Assembly: GCA_017428055.1 (NCBI GenBank)
Contig: JAFRRN010000075.1
Coordinates: 1-64,000, forward strand
Reading direction: 5' to 3'
Origin: Prevotella sp.
GTDB taxonomy: Bacteria > Bacteroidota > Bacteroidia > Bacteroidales > Bacteroidaceae
DNA: 64,000 nucleotides
Shown: positions 44,201-52,844 of the stretch, piece by piece
Layout of the letters: each line of letters begins with the position of its first letter
Position numbering within the stretch: position 1 is the stretch's first letter
The notes under the pieces: model-generated
What the model was told of the DNA's origin: nothing
Seen by the model: the letters and a program-made list of their open reading frames with translations, nothing else
Databases searched by the model: none
Translations under genes and position numbers: made by a program

Positions 44201-44459
44201 ATCCGATGTAAGAGAATTCCAGTGTCTGGTCAGGCACTGCTGTGATGGTATACTCGCCCATCACGTTGGTCACCGCTCCCGTGGAGGCACCTTTCACTTT
44301 CACAGAAGCCCCAATGATCTCCTCGCCCGTCTTGGCATCGGTCACGATACCCGTCACGGTCTGTGCGAGCATGGTCATCGGGAGCAACATTAAAAACAGA
44401 AAAGCCATCCGCTTACACTTGGCAAACGAATGCTTGGGATTTAATCTGTCCTGATTCAT
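41256..44459 (-). CDS. SusC/RagA family TonB-dependent receptor
   Basis: A 1067-residue outer-membrane transporter. Signal peptide near residues 15-32 (an alternative ATG lies at 44408), a carboxypeptidase-regulatory-like domain (TGIVTDAKTGEEIIGASV), the TonB-box region LNEVVVVGYG and the plug (IRGINSLNGNEPLYVIDG). The barrel ends with FGIKVNL. It imports oligosaccharides with the SusD partner using TonB energy. There is no N-terminal signalling extension, so it does not itself drive an anti-sigma switch. Confidence 0.95.
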   Translation of the reverse strand: MNQDRLNPKHSFAKCKRMAFLFLMLLPMTMLAQTVTGIVTDAKTGEEIIGASVKVKGASTGAVTNVMGEYTITAVPDQTLEFSYIGFVTQTVKVGNQQRIDIKLVEEENALNEVVVVGYGVMKRSDLTGAVSSIDEKAIKQGVNTNIEQAMQGRIAGVQVTQNSGAPGGGISVQIRGINSLNGNEPLYVIDGIAVSGQTDGNSSALSTLNPADITSLEVLKDASATAIYGSRASNGVVLITTKRGQKGKPKLSYEGYVGWQQLPSELDVMNLAQYAEYHTIRAKLMGWGESYEYRDPSLFTEGTNWQDVLFRTAFMHNHQVGISGGTDEMHYALSGGYLDQDGIAIGSGFTRVSVRANFDTNITKWLQVGMNGYFANTDQTVTFEESGAIQTALNQYPDVAPYNPDGTLGFGETHDYQYQSNPLFEASMKDNWRKNNQLDYNFFANVTPLKGLTLRVEYGGSRSWGNSLYFTPQYEYGNVRVESELSKGNSRNTYTSFKQYATYDFDPVKDHHFQIMAGHESQEGEWYQLSAARNGYISSSIKSLAVGDASTATNGEQGADWAIESYYGRLNYNLLNRYLLTATLRADGSSNFDKGHKWGYFPSAAIAWRISQEKFMQNIKWLDNMKIRLGWGHVGNQNTAGYAYGIAMKNATTAWGTGYYPGNFSNSELKWESTKAWNAGIDFNVLNGRIEFIVDAYLKNTDNLLLESALPQYLVPAQSWNGISAPWVNTGSIRNKGLEFTLNTVNISKKDLLWRTGITLSINRNKVTKLNSESAMLPGTMSDGQTYTMSTVGGAVGRFYGYNVIGMFTCEDDFYQKNQLGEFMLDANGNRLPVARPADGNGNMYDIAPSSIWVGDYIFEDVNGDGIIDEKDRKYIGNPNPDFTFGINNVITWKDFELSFFFNGSVGNDVYNYVRQRHTDPMGWGNKMAEVSQYAHVDMIDPNGSLTDISNVYVSNASTAQVQRITANGQNMNDNNRPSSRFVENGSYLRLKTLSLAYNLPKKWLAPVKIEWVQVYANVQNLFTICGYKGYDPELGAINQNVKLQGLDNYRYPSQRIFNFGIKVNL

Positions 44460-44512
44460 AAATTTTATTTTGTATATATATGATATTTACACACCATAAA
44501 CGATAGGTTTAC

Positions 44513-45799
44513 TTAACGTTTTCCTATGCTTTTCATCCTGTCAACTTGTCCTTTGACAATTGCCAAGGTAGACTTATCCCCAGCAAAGACACTATTCAAG
44601 CCTTGCTCCTCTTGAGCAGGGTCGCCCGTATAGTCGTCTCCCACTTGCCATTGCACATGCTTGGGTTGGGCAAAGCCACCCCATCCCCAGAAGTTGCAAC
44701 CGGCAAAATATCCACCAGTTTCCGCGTTGTCGGCAACGAGAGAGAACACATATTGATAATATCCGTCACGTCCTTGCGTGGGCGTTCCTAAATCAAAGAC
44801 AAACCCATCGCGTGGATAGCCAAACTCCTCCATCACGAGGGGCTTGTTCAATCTGGCACACACCTGCAAATGTTCGTCTATATATTCCTTGGTGTTTCGG
44901 CAAGACACATCCAAATCTTCTATCAGATGATCTTTTCGAGCCCAACTCCAGTTGTATGGCCATAGGTGTACGTTGCAATAATCAATATTCTTGTCAGCAC
45001 ACACACGTTCGTAACATTGGATATCACCCTCGCAACCCCATTTTCCTTCAGAGCCAACAGAAATCAAATGGTTATTGTCCAAACTCCTGATGATGGCTGA
45101 TGTCTCACAAAGCCACCGCTCAAAGGCTGGAAGATAGTCCTTGTTGAAAGCACGGGGTTCGTTGCCAATTTGCCACGACATGATGGCGGGGTCATCGGCA
45201 TATCGTTTTCCCGTATAGCGGTTTGTACGGCTCACGATATACTTTACATAATCATAGAATAGTTTATGGGCTTTCTCATTCTGTGCATAGTTGGAAACAA
45301 ACTTCATGAAGGCAGGATAGCCATCCTCGTTTGGCCGTGGGGATTTTCCCATCCCCACATGCTCAAGATAGAAGCCATATCCCCCACTCCATTCCCAAGA
45401 GTTATTCAGATACAACACGGCAACCATCTTGCGCTTCCCCATCTCCTGAAGCAGGTAGTCAAGTCCTGCCAGTATCGTGTCGTTATAAACACCTGGGGCA
45501 ATCTGCAATGTCGGTTCCACCTTGGTTTTCACGCCTCTCTCCCCATCGGCACCGACAAGGATTCGGAGATTGTCGATGCCCATGGACTTCATGAAATCCA
45601 ATTCCTTGCGAAGGCGTTTGCGGTCGCCTCCTTGTCCTTCCGAGCCAAGGATGGCACCATACCAAAAGTTTGTGCCGACATAATAATAGGGTTTCCCGTC
45701 TCGTTCAAAATGCCCATTATTCACCTTGACAAACAAAGACTTGGCGGAAAGGGATAATGGCATCAATGAAATGATGGTTAGGATGAGTAGTTGCTTCAT
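44513..45799 (-). CDS. GH5 family beta-mannanase-like enzyme
   Basis: A 428-residue secreted hydrolase: signal peptide ending SLSA (about 19), then one GH5 barrel. FVKVNNGHFERDGKPYYYVGTNFW opens the domain as in GH5_7 mannanases. The acid/base Glu is in WQIGNEPRAF (214) and the nucleophile in VMEEFGYPRDG (325). CNVHLWPYNW lines the active site. GH5_7 enzymes cut beta-1,4-mannan; this subfamily call is by resemblance. It lies 53 bp upstream of susC. A strong hairpin separates it from the preceding binding-protein gene. Confidence 0.85.
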   Translation of the reverse strand: MKQLLILTIISLMPLSLSAKSLFVKVNNGHFERDGKPYYYVGTNFWYGAILGSEGQGGDRKRLRKELDFMKSMGIDNLRILVGADGERGVKTKVEPTLQIAPGVYNDTILAGLDYLLQEMGKRKMVAVLYLNNSWEWSGGYGFYLEHVGMGKSPRPNEDGYPAFMKFVSNYAQNEKAHKLFYDYVKYIVSRTNRYTGKRYADDPAIMSWQIGNEPRAFNKDYLPAFERWLCETSAIIRSLDNNHLISVGSEGKWGCEGDIQCYERVCADKNIDYCNVHLWPYNWSWARKDHLIEDLDVSCRNTKEYIDEHLQVCARLNKPLVMEEFGYPRDGFVFDLGTPTQGRDGYYQYVFSLVADNAETGGYFAGCNFWGWGGFAQPKHVQWQVGDDYTGDPAQEEQGLNSVFAGDKSTLAIVKGQVDRMKSIGKR

Positions 45800-45815
45800 A
45801 GTTTAAGATAAGCAA

Positions 45816-45851
45816 ATCGAGGGTTCTACCATGTCAAGTAGAACCCTCGAT
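45816..45851 (-). terminator. hairpin between the repeat-module protein gene and the mannanase gene
   Basis: ATCGAGGGTTCTAC (45816-45829) and its perfect complement (45838-45851), 8-nt loop, 14-bp stem. It starts 9 bp after the upstream stop and lies 16 bp before the mannanase start. Only short T tracts follow, so it is probably a partial terminator or an RNA 3'-end stabiliser. Confidence 0.7.
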
Positions 45852-45860
45852 GATAAAAAA

Positions 45861-47588
45861 TTACTTCTGGATGAATTTCTTGCCATTGCGGATGACGACA
45901 CCCTTATAGGATTCATTCACTTTTTGGCCTGCGAGATTGTAGGTGGCATTGTCATTGGCAGTCTCAACCTCCATGTTGCGAATGGCGTTGTCACCACCTT
46001 CCTTGGTCAAATAGATAGCTTTGACGACGATGGTGGAAACATCGGCTGCCTGAAGGGCAAACTGATTGACGGCATTCTTACGCTCGTCGAGGTCGATGGA
46101 AACAGAAGTCACACCAGCGTCTGCCCATTGCGTAGCGTTTGTGCTACCGGCGGCATCCTCATTGGCATACTGGACGAATGCCTGGGTAGCCACGGTCGTC
46201 GGCTCAGCATACTCAAATACCAATGCCTTGTATGCGCTCCAATCTACGCCGCCAAGCCACTTGCTCAAGCCTCCCCATGCTACGGAGTGGAATGTCAACG
46301 TGCCATCAGCATTGTAATCAATGCTCTCTGAACCATTCCATGTTCCCCAACCCTGGGTCAAGTCAAACTCTTCCTTCGTAACGGTTGATGGGTCAACGCC
46401 CTCGACAAACTCAACTGCCGTCACGCGGCAACCCATGCCTTGCACACGGAGACCGCCATTGGCGTTGATGTCCTCGGCGTAAGCCTCTGTCAACGTGAAA
46501 GTACCCTTGCCGCTTGCATCGGGAACCACGGCATCGCCAAGGCTGTTCCAACCATCGGAATTGCTCTTGGGAAGCACCTGCGGGCCCCATTGCCAGCCGT
46601 CAACCTCCACCGTCTCGATGTCGAAGACAAACTTGTCGCCAGCCTTTACGCCAGTTTTCTGAATCAAGAAGTTGGCATCCCAAGTGTCAAACGTAATCGG
46701 TAAGGCGGGATCAATCACCAGCTCGCCACCACCGCCAGAAACATAATCCACAGCCGTCACCTTGCAACCCATACCTTGCACACGGAGGCCGCCATTGCCA
46801 TTGATGACAGCGGCATACTCGTCGGTCACCTCAAAAGTGGCAAGACCATCGGCATCAGGGATAAGGGCATCGCCAAGGTTGTTCCAGTCGGCATTGCTCT
46901 TCGGCAGGACTTGTGCGCCCCACTCCCAACCGTCCACATCAACGGCCTCGACATGGAACACGAACTTGTCGCCGGCCTTAACATCTGTCTTTTGGATTAG
47001 GAAGCTCACGTTCCAATCATCAAAAGTGATGGGCAGTGCGGGGTCTATCACCAAGTCGCCAGGTTGCACGACGGGATCGTCTGGAGTCTTGCCGCCAGTC
47101 ACATAGATGGCATAGAGGTTGATGCCTGATTTAGCACTATAGACAAAAGCCGTCGTGGCATCACCTTCATTGGTATAGGTCAATTCCACCAATTCTCCAC
47201 CTACGCAAAGCACTGTTGCGGAGATGTTGTCGAATGTTTCAGTAGCCAAATTCAAGGTACGATCATCGCTTGAACTTGCAGAAGTAGCGATGATGGAAAC
47301 ACTTGCGCCAGCGGGCAAGTCAAATTGCAGAAAACGTGAAGGAGCTTCTGTGTCTGGACCAGAGCCTGTTCCACCAAACTTCAAACGTTGTGTGTATTCA
47401 ACATCGTTGTAAGTTTTCTTGTTAGCATCGATGGTCACTTTCTTGTCTGCCGTGGCATACACGGTCAATCCATCTACGGTCTTGGTCTCGGTGATGTCGC
47501 CTTGCTCCCATTCCGAGAAATTCCATGTCTGTGCATTGGCACCCATAGCGACAAGTGCCATTGCGATAAGTGTAAAGACTTTCTTCAT
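45861..47588 (-). CDS. secreted protein with two repeated beta modules and a conserved C-terminal tail
   Basis: A 575-residue secreted protein with no catalytic motif. Signal peptide 1-19 (GANA); an N-terminal domain 20-165 starting TWNFSEWEQGD; two modules at about 179-283 and 290-395, each opening LVIDPALPITFD and ending GGLRVQGMGC(K/R)VTAV, some 65-70% identical; a beta domain 405-530; then a tail with YNLAGQKVNESYKG and KKFIQK, common at the ends of secreted Prevotella proteins. The conserved Trp pairs (WEWGAQVLPK, WQWGPQVLPK) suggest sugar binding. Its position upstream of the mannanase and susC implies a role in capturing the glycan; this is inference. Confidence 0.75.
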   Translation of the reverse strand: MKKVFTLIAMALVAMGANAQTWNFSEWEQGDITETKTVDGLTVYATADKKVTIDANKKTYNDVEYTQRLKFGGTGSGPDTEAPSRFLQFDLPAGASVSIIATSASSSDDRTLNLATETFDNISATVLCVGGELVELTYTNEGDATTAFVYSAKSGINLYAIYVTGGKTPDDPVVQPGDLVIDPALPITFDDWNVSFLIQKTDVKAGDKFVFHVEAVDVDGWEWGAQVLPKSNADWNNLGDALIPDADGLATFEVTDEYAAVINGNGGLRVQGMGCKVTAVDYVSGGGGELVIDPALPITFDTWDANFLIQKTGVKAGDKFVFDIETVEVDGWQWGPQVLPKSNSDGWNSLGDAVVPDASGKGTFTLTEAYAEDINANGGLRVQGMGCRVTAVEFVEGVDPSTVTKEEFDLTQGWGTWNGSESIDYNADGTLTFHSVAWGGLSKWLGGVDWSAYKALVFEYAEPTTVATQAFVQYANEDAAGSTNATQWADAGVTSVSIDLDERKNAVNQFALQAADVSTIVVKAIYLTKEGGDNAIRNMEVETANDNATYNLAGQKVNESYKGVVIRNGKKFIQK

Positions 47589-47627
47589 AAAAATTGGTTT
47601 AAAGAGTTAGTTATAATAATCTGCTTG

Positions 47628-47635
47628 CAAAGATA
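47628..47635 (-). promoter_or_regulatory. -7 element upstream of the repeat-module protein gene
   Basis: TATCTTTG on the minus strand, 40 bp before the start. No clear -33 box, which would be consistent with an activator-dependent PUL promoter. Confidence 0.4.
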
Positions 47636-47712
47636 AGACAAAAAAAAGGATTATTGTAATACTTTTTTGATAATATCAAGTACTATTCTTTCAAAATGTA
47701 AGCAATAAAACC

Positions 47713-48561
47713 TCATCCTATGACACTTTGATGATATTTTACCAATCCATCCATCGGCGATTGGTAAATCAACCCCATCTCATAACCTTCTTTCTTTCCC
47801 GCTCGACGAAGCAAGTCGGCAAAATGGAAAGCTACACTCCCTATAGCATTTACCAGTAAATCATGCCGGTGGTAAGGGTCAATATTGTATCGGAAAAACA
47901 ATCGAAAATTTTCCTCGCACAACTCGGCAACTCCTGTCACATCAAGATGGGAAAAGATGAACGGGACAAACGACGCAAGAAAACGGTTGGGCATCTGTTC
48001 TCGATATACCTTTTGGATAATTGTGGAGAGAGTCATTTGCATCTGTTCTTCAAACTCTTGTTGCAATTCATTAGACAGTCTTCCCTTGTATAGGGCGTTG
48101 ACAAATAACTTCCCAATTACTGCTCCGCTCCCCTCGTCTCCCAGGATAAAACCCAAAGGAGGCGTATTCGCCAAGATACGGTCGCCATCATACAAACAAG
48201 AGTTGGCACCTGTACCCAATATACATGCGATTCCCTCTTGTTCCCCACACAAAGCCCGTGCTGCTGCCATGAGGTCGGTTTGCACTTGTACATCCTCACG
48301 TTTGAGTGGATGAAACACATGGACGATGGCCATTTCCATCTTGGGAATGACATTCTCTCTACATCCCGCGCCATAGAAAAACACTCGTTGAGGCATTTCA
48401 TTGGCCATTTGCACCCTTGCCTCGCACAATATCCGTTCCAATTCTTCTTGTGGCATCAGCACAGGATTCATCCCTTGCGTATGGAATCGCTTGTTACATT
48501 CTCCATCCACCAACACCATCCAGTCGGTCTTAGTGCTACCGCTATCAGCAATTACTATCAT
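47713..48561 (-). CDS. BadF/BadG-type ATPase, N-acetylglucosamine kinase-like
   Basis: A 282-residue kinase of the actin/hexokinase fold. IADSGSTKTDW (phosphate-1), ILGTGANSCLYDG (phosphate-2) and ILGDEGSGAVIGK (adenosine/connect region) are present and complete. In Bacteroidetes this family is annotated as N-acetylglucosamine kinase or BadF/BadG ATPase; the exact sugar is unknown. It has its own -7 box 23 bp upstream and is divergent from the MscS gene. It could phosphorylate sugars imported by the PUL, but N-acetylhexosamines are not the expected product of GH5 enzymes. Confidence 0.85.
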   Translation of the reverse strand: MIVIADSGSTKTDWMVLVDGECNKRFHTQGMNPVLMPQEELERILCEARVQMANEMPQRVFFYGAGCRENVIPKMEMAIVHVFHPLKREDVQVQTDLMAAARALCGEQEGIACILGTGANSCLYDGDRILANTPPLGFILGDEGSGAVIGKLFVNALYKGRLSNELQQEFEEQMQMTLSTIIQKVYREQMPNRFLASFVPFIFSHLDVTGVAELCEENFRLFFRYNIDPYHRHDLLVNAIGSVAFHFADLLRRAGKKEGYEMGLIYQSPMDGLVKYHQSVIG

Positions 48562-48583
48562 TATATCCTAATAAAATATCGTG

Positions 48584-48591
48584 CAAAAGTA
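48584..48591 (-). promoter_or_regulatory. -7 element for the BadF-type kinase gene
   Basis: TACTTTTG on the minus strand, 23 bp before the start codon. Confidence 0.45.
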
Positions 48592-48645
48592 AGCAAAAAT
48601 GTAAAGATAATCGGAGAAATCATGTACAATCTGCTTGAAAAATAT

Positions 48646-48653
48646 TACTTTTG
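48646..48653 (+). promoter_or_regulatory. -7 element for the MscS-family gene
   Basis: TACTTTTG on the plus strand, 19 bp before the start codon; divergent to the element at 48584-48591. Confidence 0.45.
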
Positions 48654-48671
48654 CACACAAATTGATTCAAG

Positions 48672-51011
48672 ATGATGAAAAAAACAGCCATACTAACCCT
48701 GCTTTTATGGGTAGCATCCCTTCCTTTCGCCCATGCCGTGTTAAAAGAGAAAGACCTCGACAACACCCTCTCCGTGCTGCGCGTTGAACTGAAAGAATAC
48801 CACGACGAACTGGAAAGACAGAGCGGGTTCATGAAAGAGCAAAACCAAGAGGTGTTTGAACAGGTACGAGCCATCCTAAGCGAGAGCAGCCAAAACTCGT
48901 TGATGCTTTACTCGCAGAAGCCCGGATACGTGTTCGATCTCACCTACGCTTGTCATGAGGCTACGGAGCAATTCTTCGAGTTCAAGAAAAACGTGCTGCC
49001 CTTTCAGACCATGGTCAACCGCATCAATGGCGAGATAGCACGGTACGACAGCCTCATCAACAACCTAAGCAACATGCCCAAGATGATGTTGAGCAACAAG
49101 GCGAAAATCGACCGCAACGTATGCTTGACCCTTGCCGTCAACATACGTCGAACCCTCAAGGCCAACAGCGACCAACTCGACGAATATATACAATATTATA
49201 ATACTACAGAAAATCATCTACGCTACCTCCACGACTATGCCAACCAAAGGTATGACGAGATTCAAACGAGCATATTCAGAAACGGTGGCGATAATTATTT
49301 GAAAATCCTAACCAATTTCGGTAGCGAATTGAGAAATACGTCCGATATGGTCTTGGACAAATACAAGCCTATGGGACGCATCCGATCCCAATGGGACATC
49401 AAGGTCATAGCCTTCCTTTTTGAGATGATTATCATCTGCGCATGTGCGGCATTCCTGCTCAACATGCTGGTTTACCGTTTCATCGTGAGCCGTTTCAAAC
49501 AACCCGAATGGCTCAAGAACAAACATAAATGCGTCGTGTTGACAACCACCGTCGTCACCCTCGCACTCATCCTCGGCATCATGCGTATCATCTTCCAAGA
49601 GCAGAACTTCATCATCATGGCAAGCGGACTATTGGTGGAATATGCTTGGTTGCTCGGCGTCATCCTCATCTCGCTGCTCATCCGCCTAAACGACACACAG
49701 ATTTGGAATGCGCTAAAAGTATACTCACCCTTGCTCTTCATTGGATTCCTCGTCATCTCCTTCCGCATCGTATTGATCCCCAACGACTTGGTCAACCTAT
49801 TCTTCCCACCAATCCTATTGGTATGTGCCATTTGGCAATGGGTGGTCATCAAGCGGCACAATGGCAACATCCCGCGTAGCGACGTGCTATATTCGTATGT
49901 GTCACTTGCCGTATTCCTTGCGTCCGTTGTATGCTCATGGATAGGCTACACCCTGTTGAGCGTACAACTGCTCATCTGGTGGATCATGCAACTTACCTGC
50001 ATCCTCACCATCACCTGCATCAGCGACTATCTCAAGGCTTGGAACGAAAGAAAGAACTTCACCAGTAAACCCATTACCAAGACCTGGTTCTTCAACCTCA
50101 TCTACCATGTGGTGCTTCCCGTCTTGGCGGTTTTCTCCATTATCATCTCGATCTATTGGGCTGCAGACGTTTTCAATCTTGGCGATACCACGAGGATGAT
50201 ATTCCGCAAGCGATTCATTGATTCAAAGAATTTTGCCGTGAGCATCTTCTCCATCTCACAAGTGGTCACGCTGTGGTTTGTCTTCTCCTACATCAATAAA
50301 ACATTACAGGCATTTGCCAAGTTCCATTTCGACCGCATCGACAAGAACTCATCGTCCTCTCGTTCCATCATGGCAAAGAACGTCATCCAATTGTTGGTAT
50401 GGGGTACATGGTTGCTCATCAGCCTCGCCATCCTGCATGTCAACAACACTTGGCTCGTCGTCGTATCAGGCGGTCTCTCCACGGGTGTTGGTTTCGCCAT
50501 GAAAGACATCATCGAGAACATCTACTACGGCATCTCGCTCATGGCGGGACGTGTCAAAGTGGGAGACTACATCTATTGCGACGGCACACGTGGTAGGGTA
50601 AGCTCCATCAATTTCACGTCCACCTTGCTCGAAGCCGTCGATGGGTCGGTCATCGCTTTCCAAAACAGCCAGCTCTTTACCAAGAATTACAAGAACCTGA
50701 CGAAAAACCACGGTTATGAATTGCATATCCTTGAGGTAGGCGTGGCTTACGGCACCAACATCAAGCGTTGCAAGGAAGTGCTGGTGGCAGCCCTCAAAAG
50801 GCTTGACTTTCTACAAAAGGGCAAAGAACCCAACATCGTGTTAAAGAGTTTTGACGACTCCGCCATCAACCTCAAAATCCTCGTGTGGGTGCCTGTTCTC
50901 ACGCAATACATGGACGACGGGCGTGTCTTGGAATGTGTCTATGAGACATTACAGGAGAACAACATCGAGATTCCGTTCCCACAGAGAGACATCCACATCA
51001 TTCATGGTTAA
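48672..51011 (+). CDS. large MscS-family mechanosensitive channel
   Basis: A 779-residue inner-membrane protein: signal peptide (1-22, ending AHA), a periplasmic helical domain of about 230 residues, about ten hydrophobic spans from 245 to 600, then an MscS domain. The pore helix region reads GGLSTGVGFAMKDIIENIYYGISLMAGRVKVGDYIYCDG, recognisable in the segments GVGFAMKDI and GRVKVGDY, followed by the cytosolic beta cage (NSQLFTKNYKNLTKNHGY). It would open under membrane tension and protect against osmotic downshock. Monocistronic; two adjacent ATGs make the start uncertain by one codon. Confidence 0.92.
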   Translation: MMKKTAILTLLLWVASLPFAHAVLKEKDLDNTLSVLRVELKEYHDELERQSGFMKEQNQEVFEQVRAILSESSQNSLMLYSQKPGYVFDLTYACHEATEQFFEFKKNVLPFQTMVNRINGEIARYDSLINNLSNMPKMMLSNKAKIDRNVCLTLAVNIRRTLKANSDQLDEYIQYYNTTENHLRYLHDYANQRYDEIQTSIFRNGGDNYLKILTNFGSELRNTSDMVLDKYKPMGRIRSQWDIKVIAFLFEMIIICACAAFLLNMLVYRFIVSRFKQPEWLKNKHKCVVLTTTVVTLALILGIMRIIFQEQNFIIMASGLLVEYAWLLGVILISLLIRLNDTQIWNALKVYSPLLFIGFLVISFRIVLIPNDLVNLFFPPILLVCAIWQWVVIKRHNGNIPRSDVLYSYVSLAVFLASVVCSWIGYTLLSVQLLIWWIMQLTCILTITCISDYLKAWNERKNFTSKPITKTWFFNLIYHVVLPVLAVFSIIISIYWAADVFNLGDTTRMIFRKRFIDSKNFAVSIFSISQVVTLWFVFSYINKTLQAFAKFHFDRIDKNSSSSRSIMAKNVIQLLVWGTWLLISLAILHVNNTWLVVVSGGLSTGVGFAMKDIIENIYYGISLMAGRVKVGDYIYCDGTRGRVSSINFTSTLLEAVDGSVIAFQNSQLFTKNYKNLTKNHGYELHILEVGVAYGTNIKRCKEVLVAALKRLDFLQKGKEPNIVLKSFDDSAINLKILVWVPVLTQYMDDGRVLECVYETLQENNIEIPFPQRDIHIIHG

Positions 51012-51088
51012 TCAAACGTAAGTTCGAAAAACTATAATCGTCTGAATGACACACAGCTTTCTTTATTCTAAATTCGTCGAACTCACTT

Positions 51089-51258
51089 AAATAGATGAAC
51101 CCAGAGAATCTGTCCTTACCGATAAGGTGAGATGGCACTTGGGTTACCACATTACGACAATTGGAGGCAATATTGTTACGGAAAACATCCACTTTTGGGG
51201 AGAACTTGGCTATGGTTGCTTGGGAATTTTGCAAATAGGAGCCAGTTTTTCCTTTTAA
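51089..51258 (+). pseudogene. possible decayed 3' end of an outer-membrane beta-barrel gene
   Basis: A frame without a start, bounded by a TAA at 51086. Translation alternates hydrophobic and polar residues (VRWHLGYHITTIGGNIV, IHFWGELGYGCLGILQIG) and ends ASFSF with a terminal Phe, as outer-membrane barrels do. It may be a remnant brought in or left by rearrangement. Weak evidence; no family recognised. Confidence 0.25.
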
Positions 51259-51259
51259 A

Positions 51260-52566
51260 ATGCCTAAAGACATTTGTTTTGTATTATACAGAACTATGGT
51301 TTCGTCATATTTTCCGACCTCCATCAACGACCTAAAGGCAGGAAATCGCAAGCCACCCCTACCCTTCTTGAATGGTGATCTTTATACGAACATGAATCAC
51401 ACACTTTGGTTCCTGCCCAATGTGGCATCATGTTTCGCCATGCGAAATCTATTGAGAGAGTTTCAGAATACGTTTTATCATGACTATCGGGTGATTGTTT
51501 GTGCTGGCACGAAGGCTGGTATTGGACTACAGGCTCTGCCACCCGTAGAGAAAGCGATGTCGCATCCCGACCCGCTACATTGCAAGACCATCTCGCTAAC
51601 TTGCGGAAAACTGACTACGGGTGTCACCGTTCGTCCATGGACGGGCATCTTTATGTTGCGTGACACATCTTCGCCAGAGACCTATTTCCAGTCTGCCTTC
51701 CGTGTCCATCGCCTTGGACGATTGCCAATAGCGACGGGTTGCATCCTAACCAGACGGAGATATTAAAGAAAGTTTGTTACGTGTTCGACTTCTCGCCAAA
51801 CAGGGCTTTAAGAAAGGTTGCTGACTACTCATGCCAATTGAATGTAGAAGAGGGAAATCCAGAGAAGTGTGTGGATGATTTTATCAAGTTTCTGCCCGTG
51901 CTTTGTTATGAGAATGGTGTGATGAAGGCTCTCAATGCCAGCGACGTACTCGACATGGCGATGAACAACACTTCTGCCACGCTCTTGGCTCGAAGATGGG
52001 AAAGTGCCTTGTTGGTAAATGTCGATAACTACACGCTCCAACGATTGATGAATAACCAAGAGGCGATGGCGGCATTGATGAAGATAGAAGGCTTCCGTTC
52101 GCTGAATCAGGACATTGAGACCATCATCAACAAGACGGATGTCATCAAGAAAAAACGTAAAGAACATGAAGAAGGTCTTTCCGTTAAAGAGAAGAGAGAA
52201 CTGTCAGATGCCGAGAAAGAGATTAAGAGTAAAAGGAAGCAGATTCAAGAAAAACTGATGAAGTTTGCCACGCGCATACCCATCTTTATGTACCTCACGG
52301 ACTATCGGGAGTACTCACTGAAAGACGTGATTCTTCAGTTGGAGCCGAGGTTGTTTGAAAGAGTTACGGGTCTGACAAAACAAGATTTTGCGCTATTAGT
52401 AAGCCTAAACGTTTTCAATGAGGCTCTGATGAATGATGCCGTCTATAAGTTCAAACGCTATGAGGACTCCAGCCTCTCATACGCTGGCATAGACCGCCTC
52501 GAGGGAGAAAAGTTGGTTGGCGGTTACAGTACGGTCTTTACGATGGAGGAATACTTGCACTCGTAA
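51260..52566 (+). pseudogene. truncated, frameshifted DEAD/DEAH-type restriction helicase remnant
   Basis: Two adjoining frames encode the C-terminal part of a restriction-type helicase. The first (to about 51708) carries HTLWFLPNVASCFAM, FYHDYRVIVCAGT, LSCGKLTTGVTV and FMLRDTSSPETYFQSAFRV. The second (from about 51709) continues with SPWTIANSDGLHPNQTE and ends in a helical domain with ARRWESALLVNV and IPIFMYLTDYRE. Near 51706 the codons read GTG-TCC-ATC where restoring one base after GTCCA would rejoin the frames, so a single-base deletion explains the break. The helicase N-terminus is absent. Part of a defence or mobile-element gene now inactive. Confidence 0.7.
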
Positions 52567-52701
52567 ATGGTGTTACAAAGTAAAATACTAACTTATCAAC
52601 ATTATTAATTGGATAATTGTTTAAATTGTGGAATGTATCTTATCCAACATTCAAAACTAAGTTTACCTTTCTGTATTTCTTTAATAGCTTGGTCATATAT
52701 C

Positions 52702-52797
52702 ATGAAACGGGAGACTTGGAAATTCATCATTCAGACGATCATCGCCATCCTTACGGCGATAGCCACCACGCTGGGCGTCACGTCGTGCATCAAATGA
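52702..52797 (+). CDS. smalltalk family mini-protein, orphan
   Basis: A 31-residue protein (MKRETWKF start, one hydrophobic stretch IIQTIIAILTAIATTLGV, ending TSCIK). Length and composition match the Bacteroidetes smalltalk family, whose members normally sit beside an HU-family DNA-binding protein and an N-acetylmuramoyl-L-alanine amidase in small mobile or phage-like islands. Neither partner is here; the gene follows the broken helicase and precedes a housekeeping gene. A longer frame from 52609 exists, but the first 31 codons look unrelated. Function unknown. Confidence 0.7.
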   Translation: MKRETWKFIIQTIIAILTAIATTLGVTSCIK

Positions 52798-52844
52798 CTC
52801 CATGGCGCGAGCGTGGAGCGGCAGGAGAATTTTAGCCCAACCGC

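Noticed and set aside
50998..51351. 117-residue minus-strand ORF after mscS
   Set aside because: No domain and no promoter; it is antisense to plus-strand segments that look more like gene remnants.
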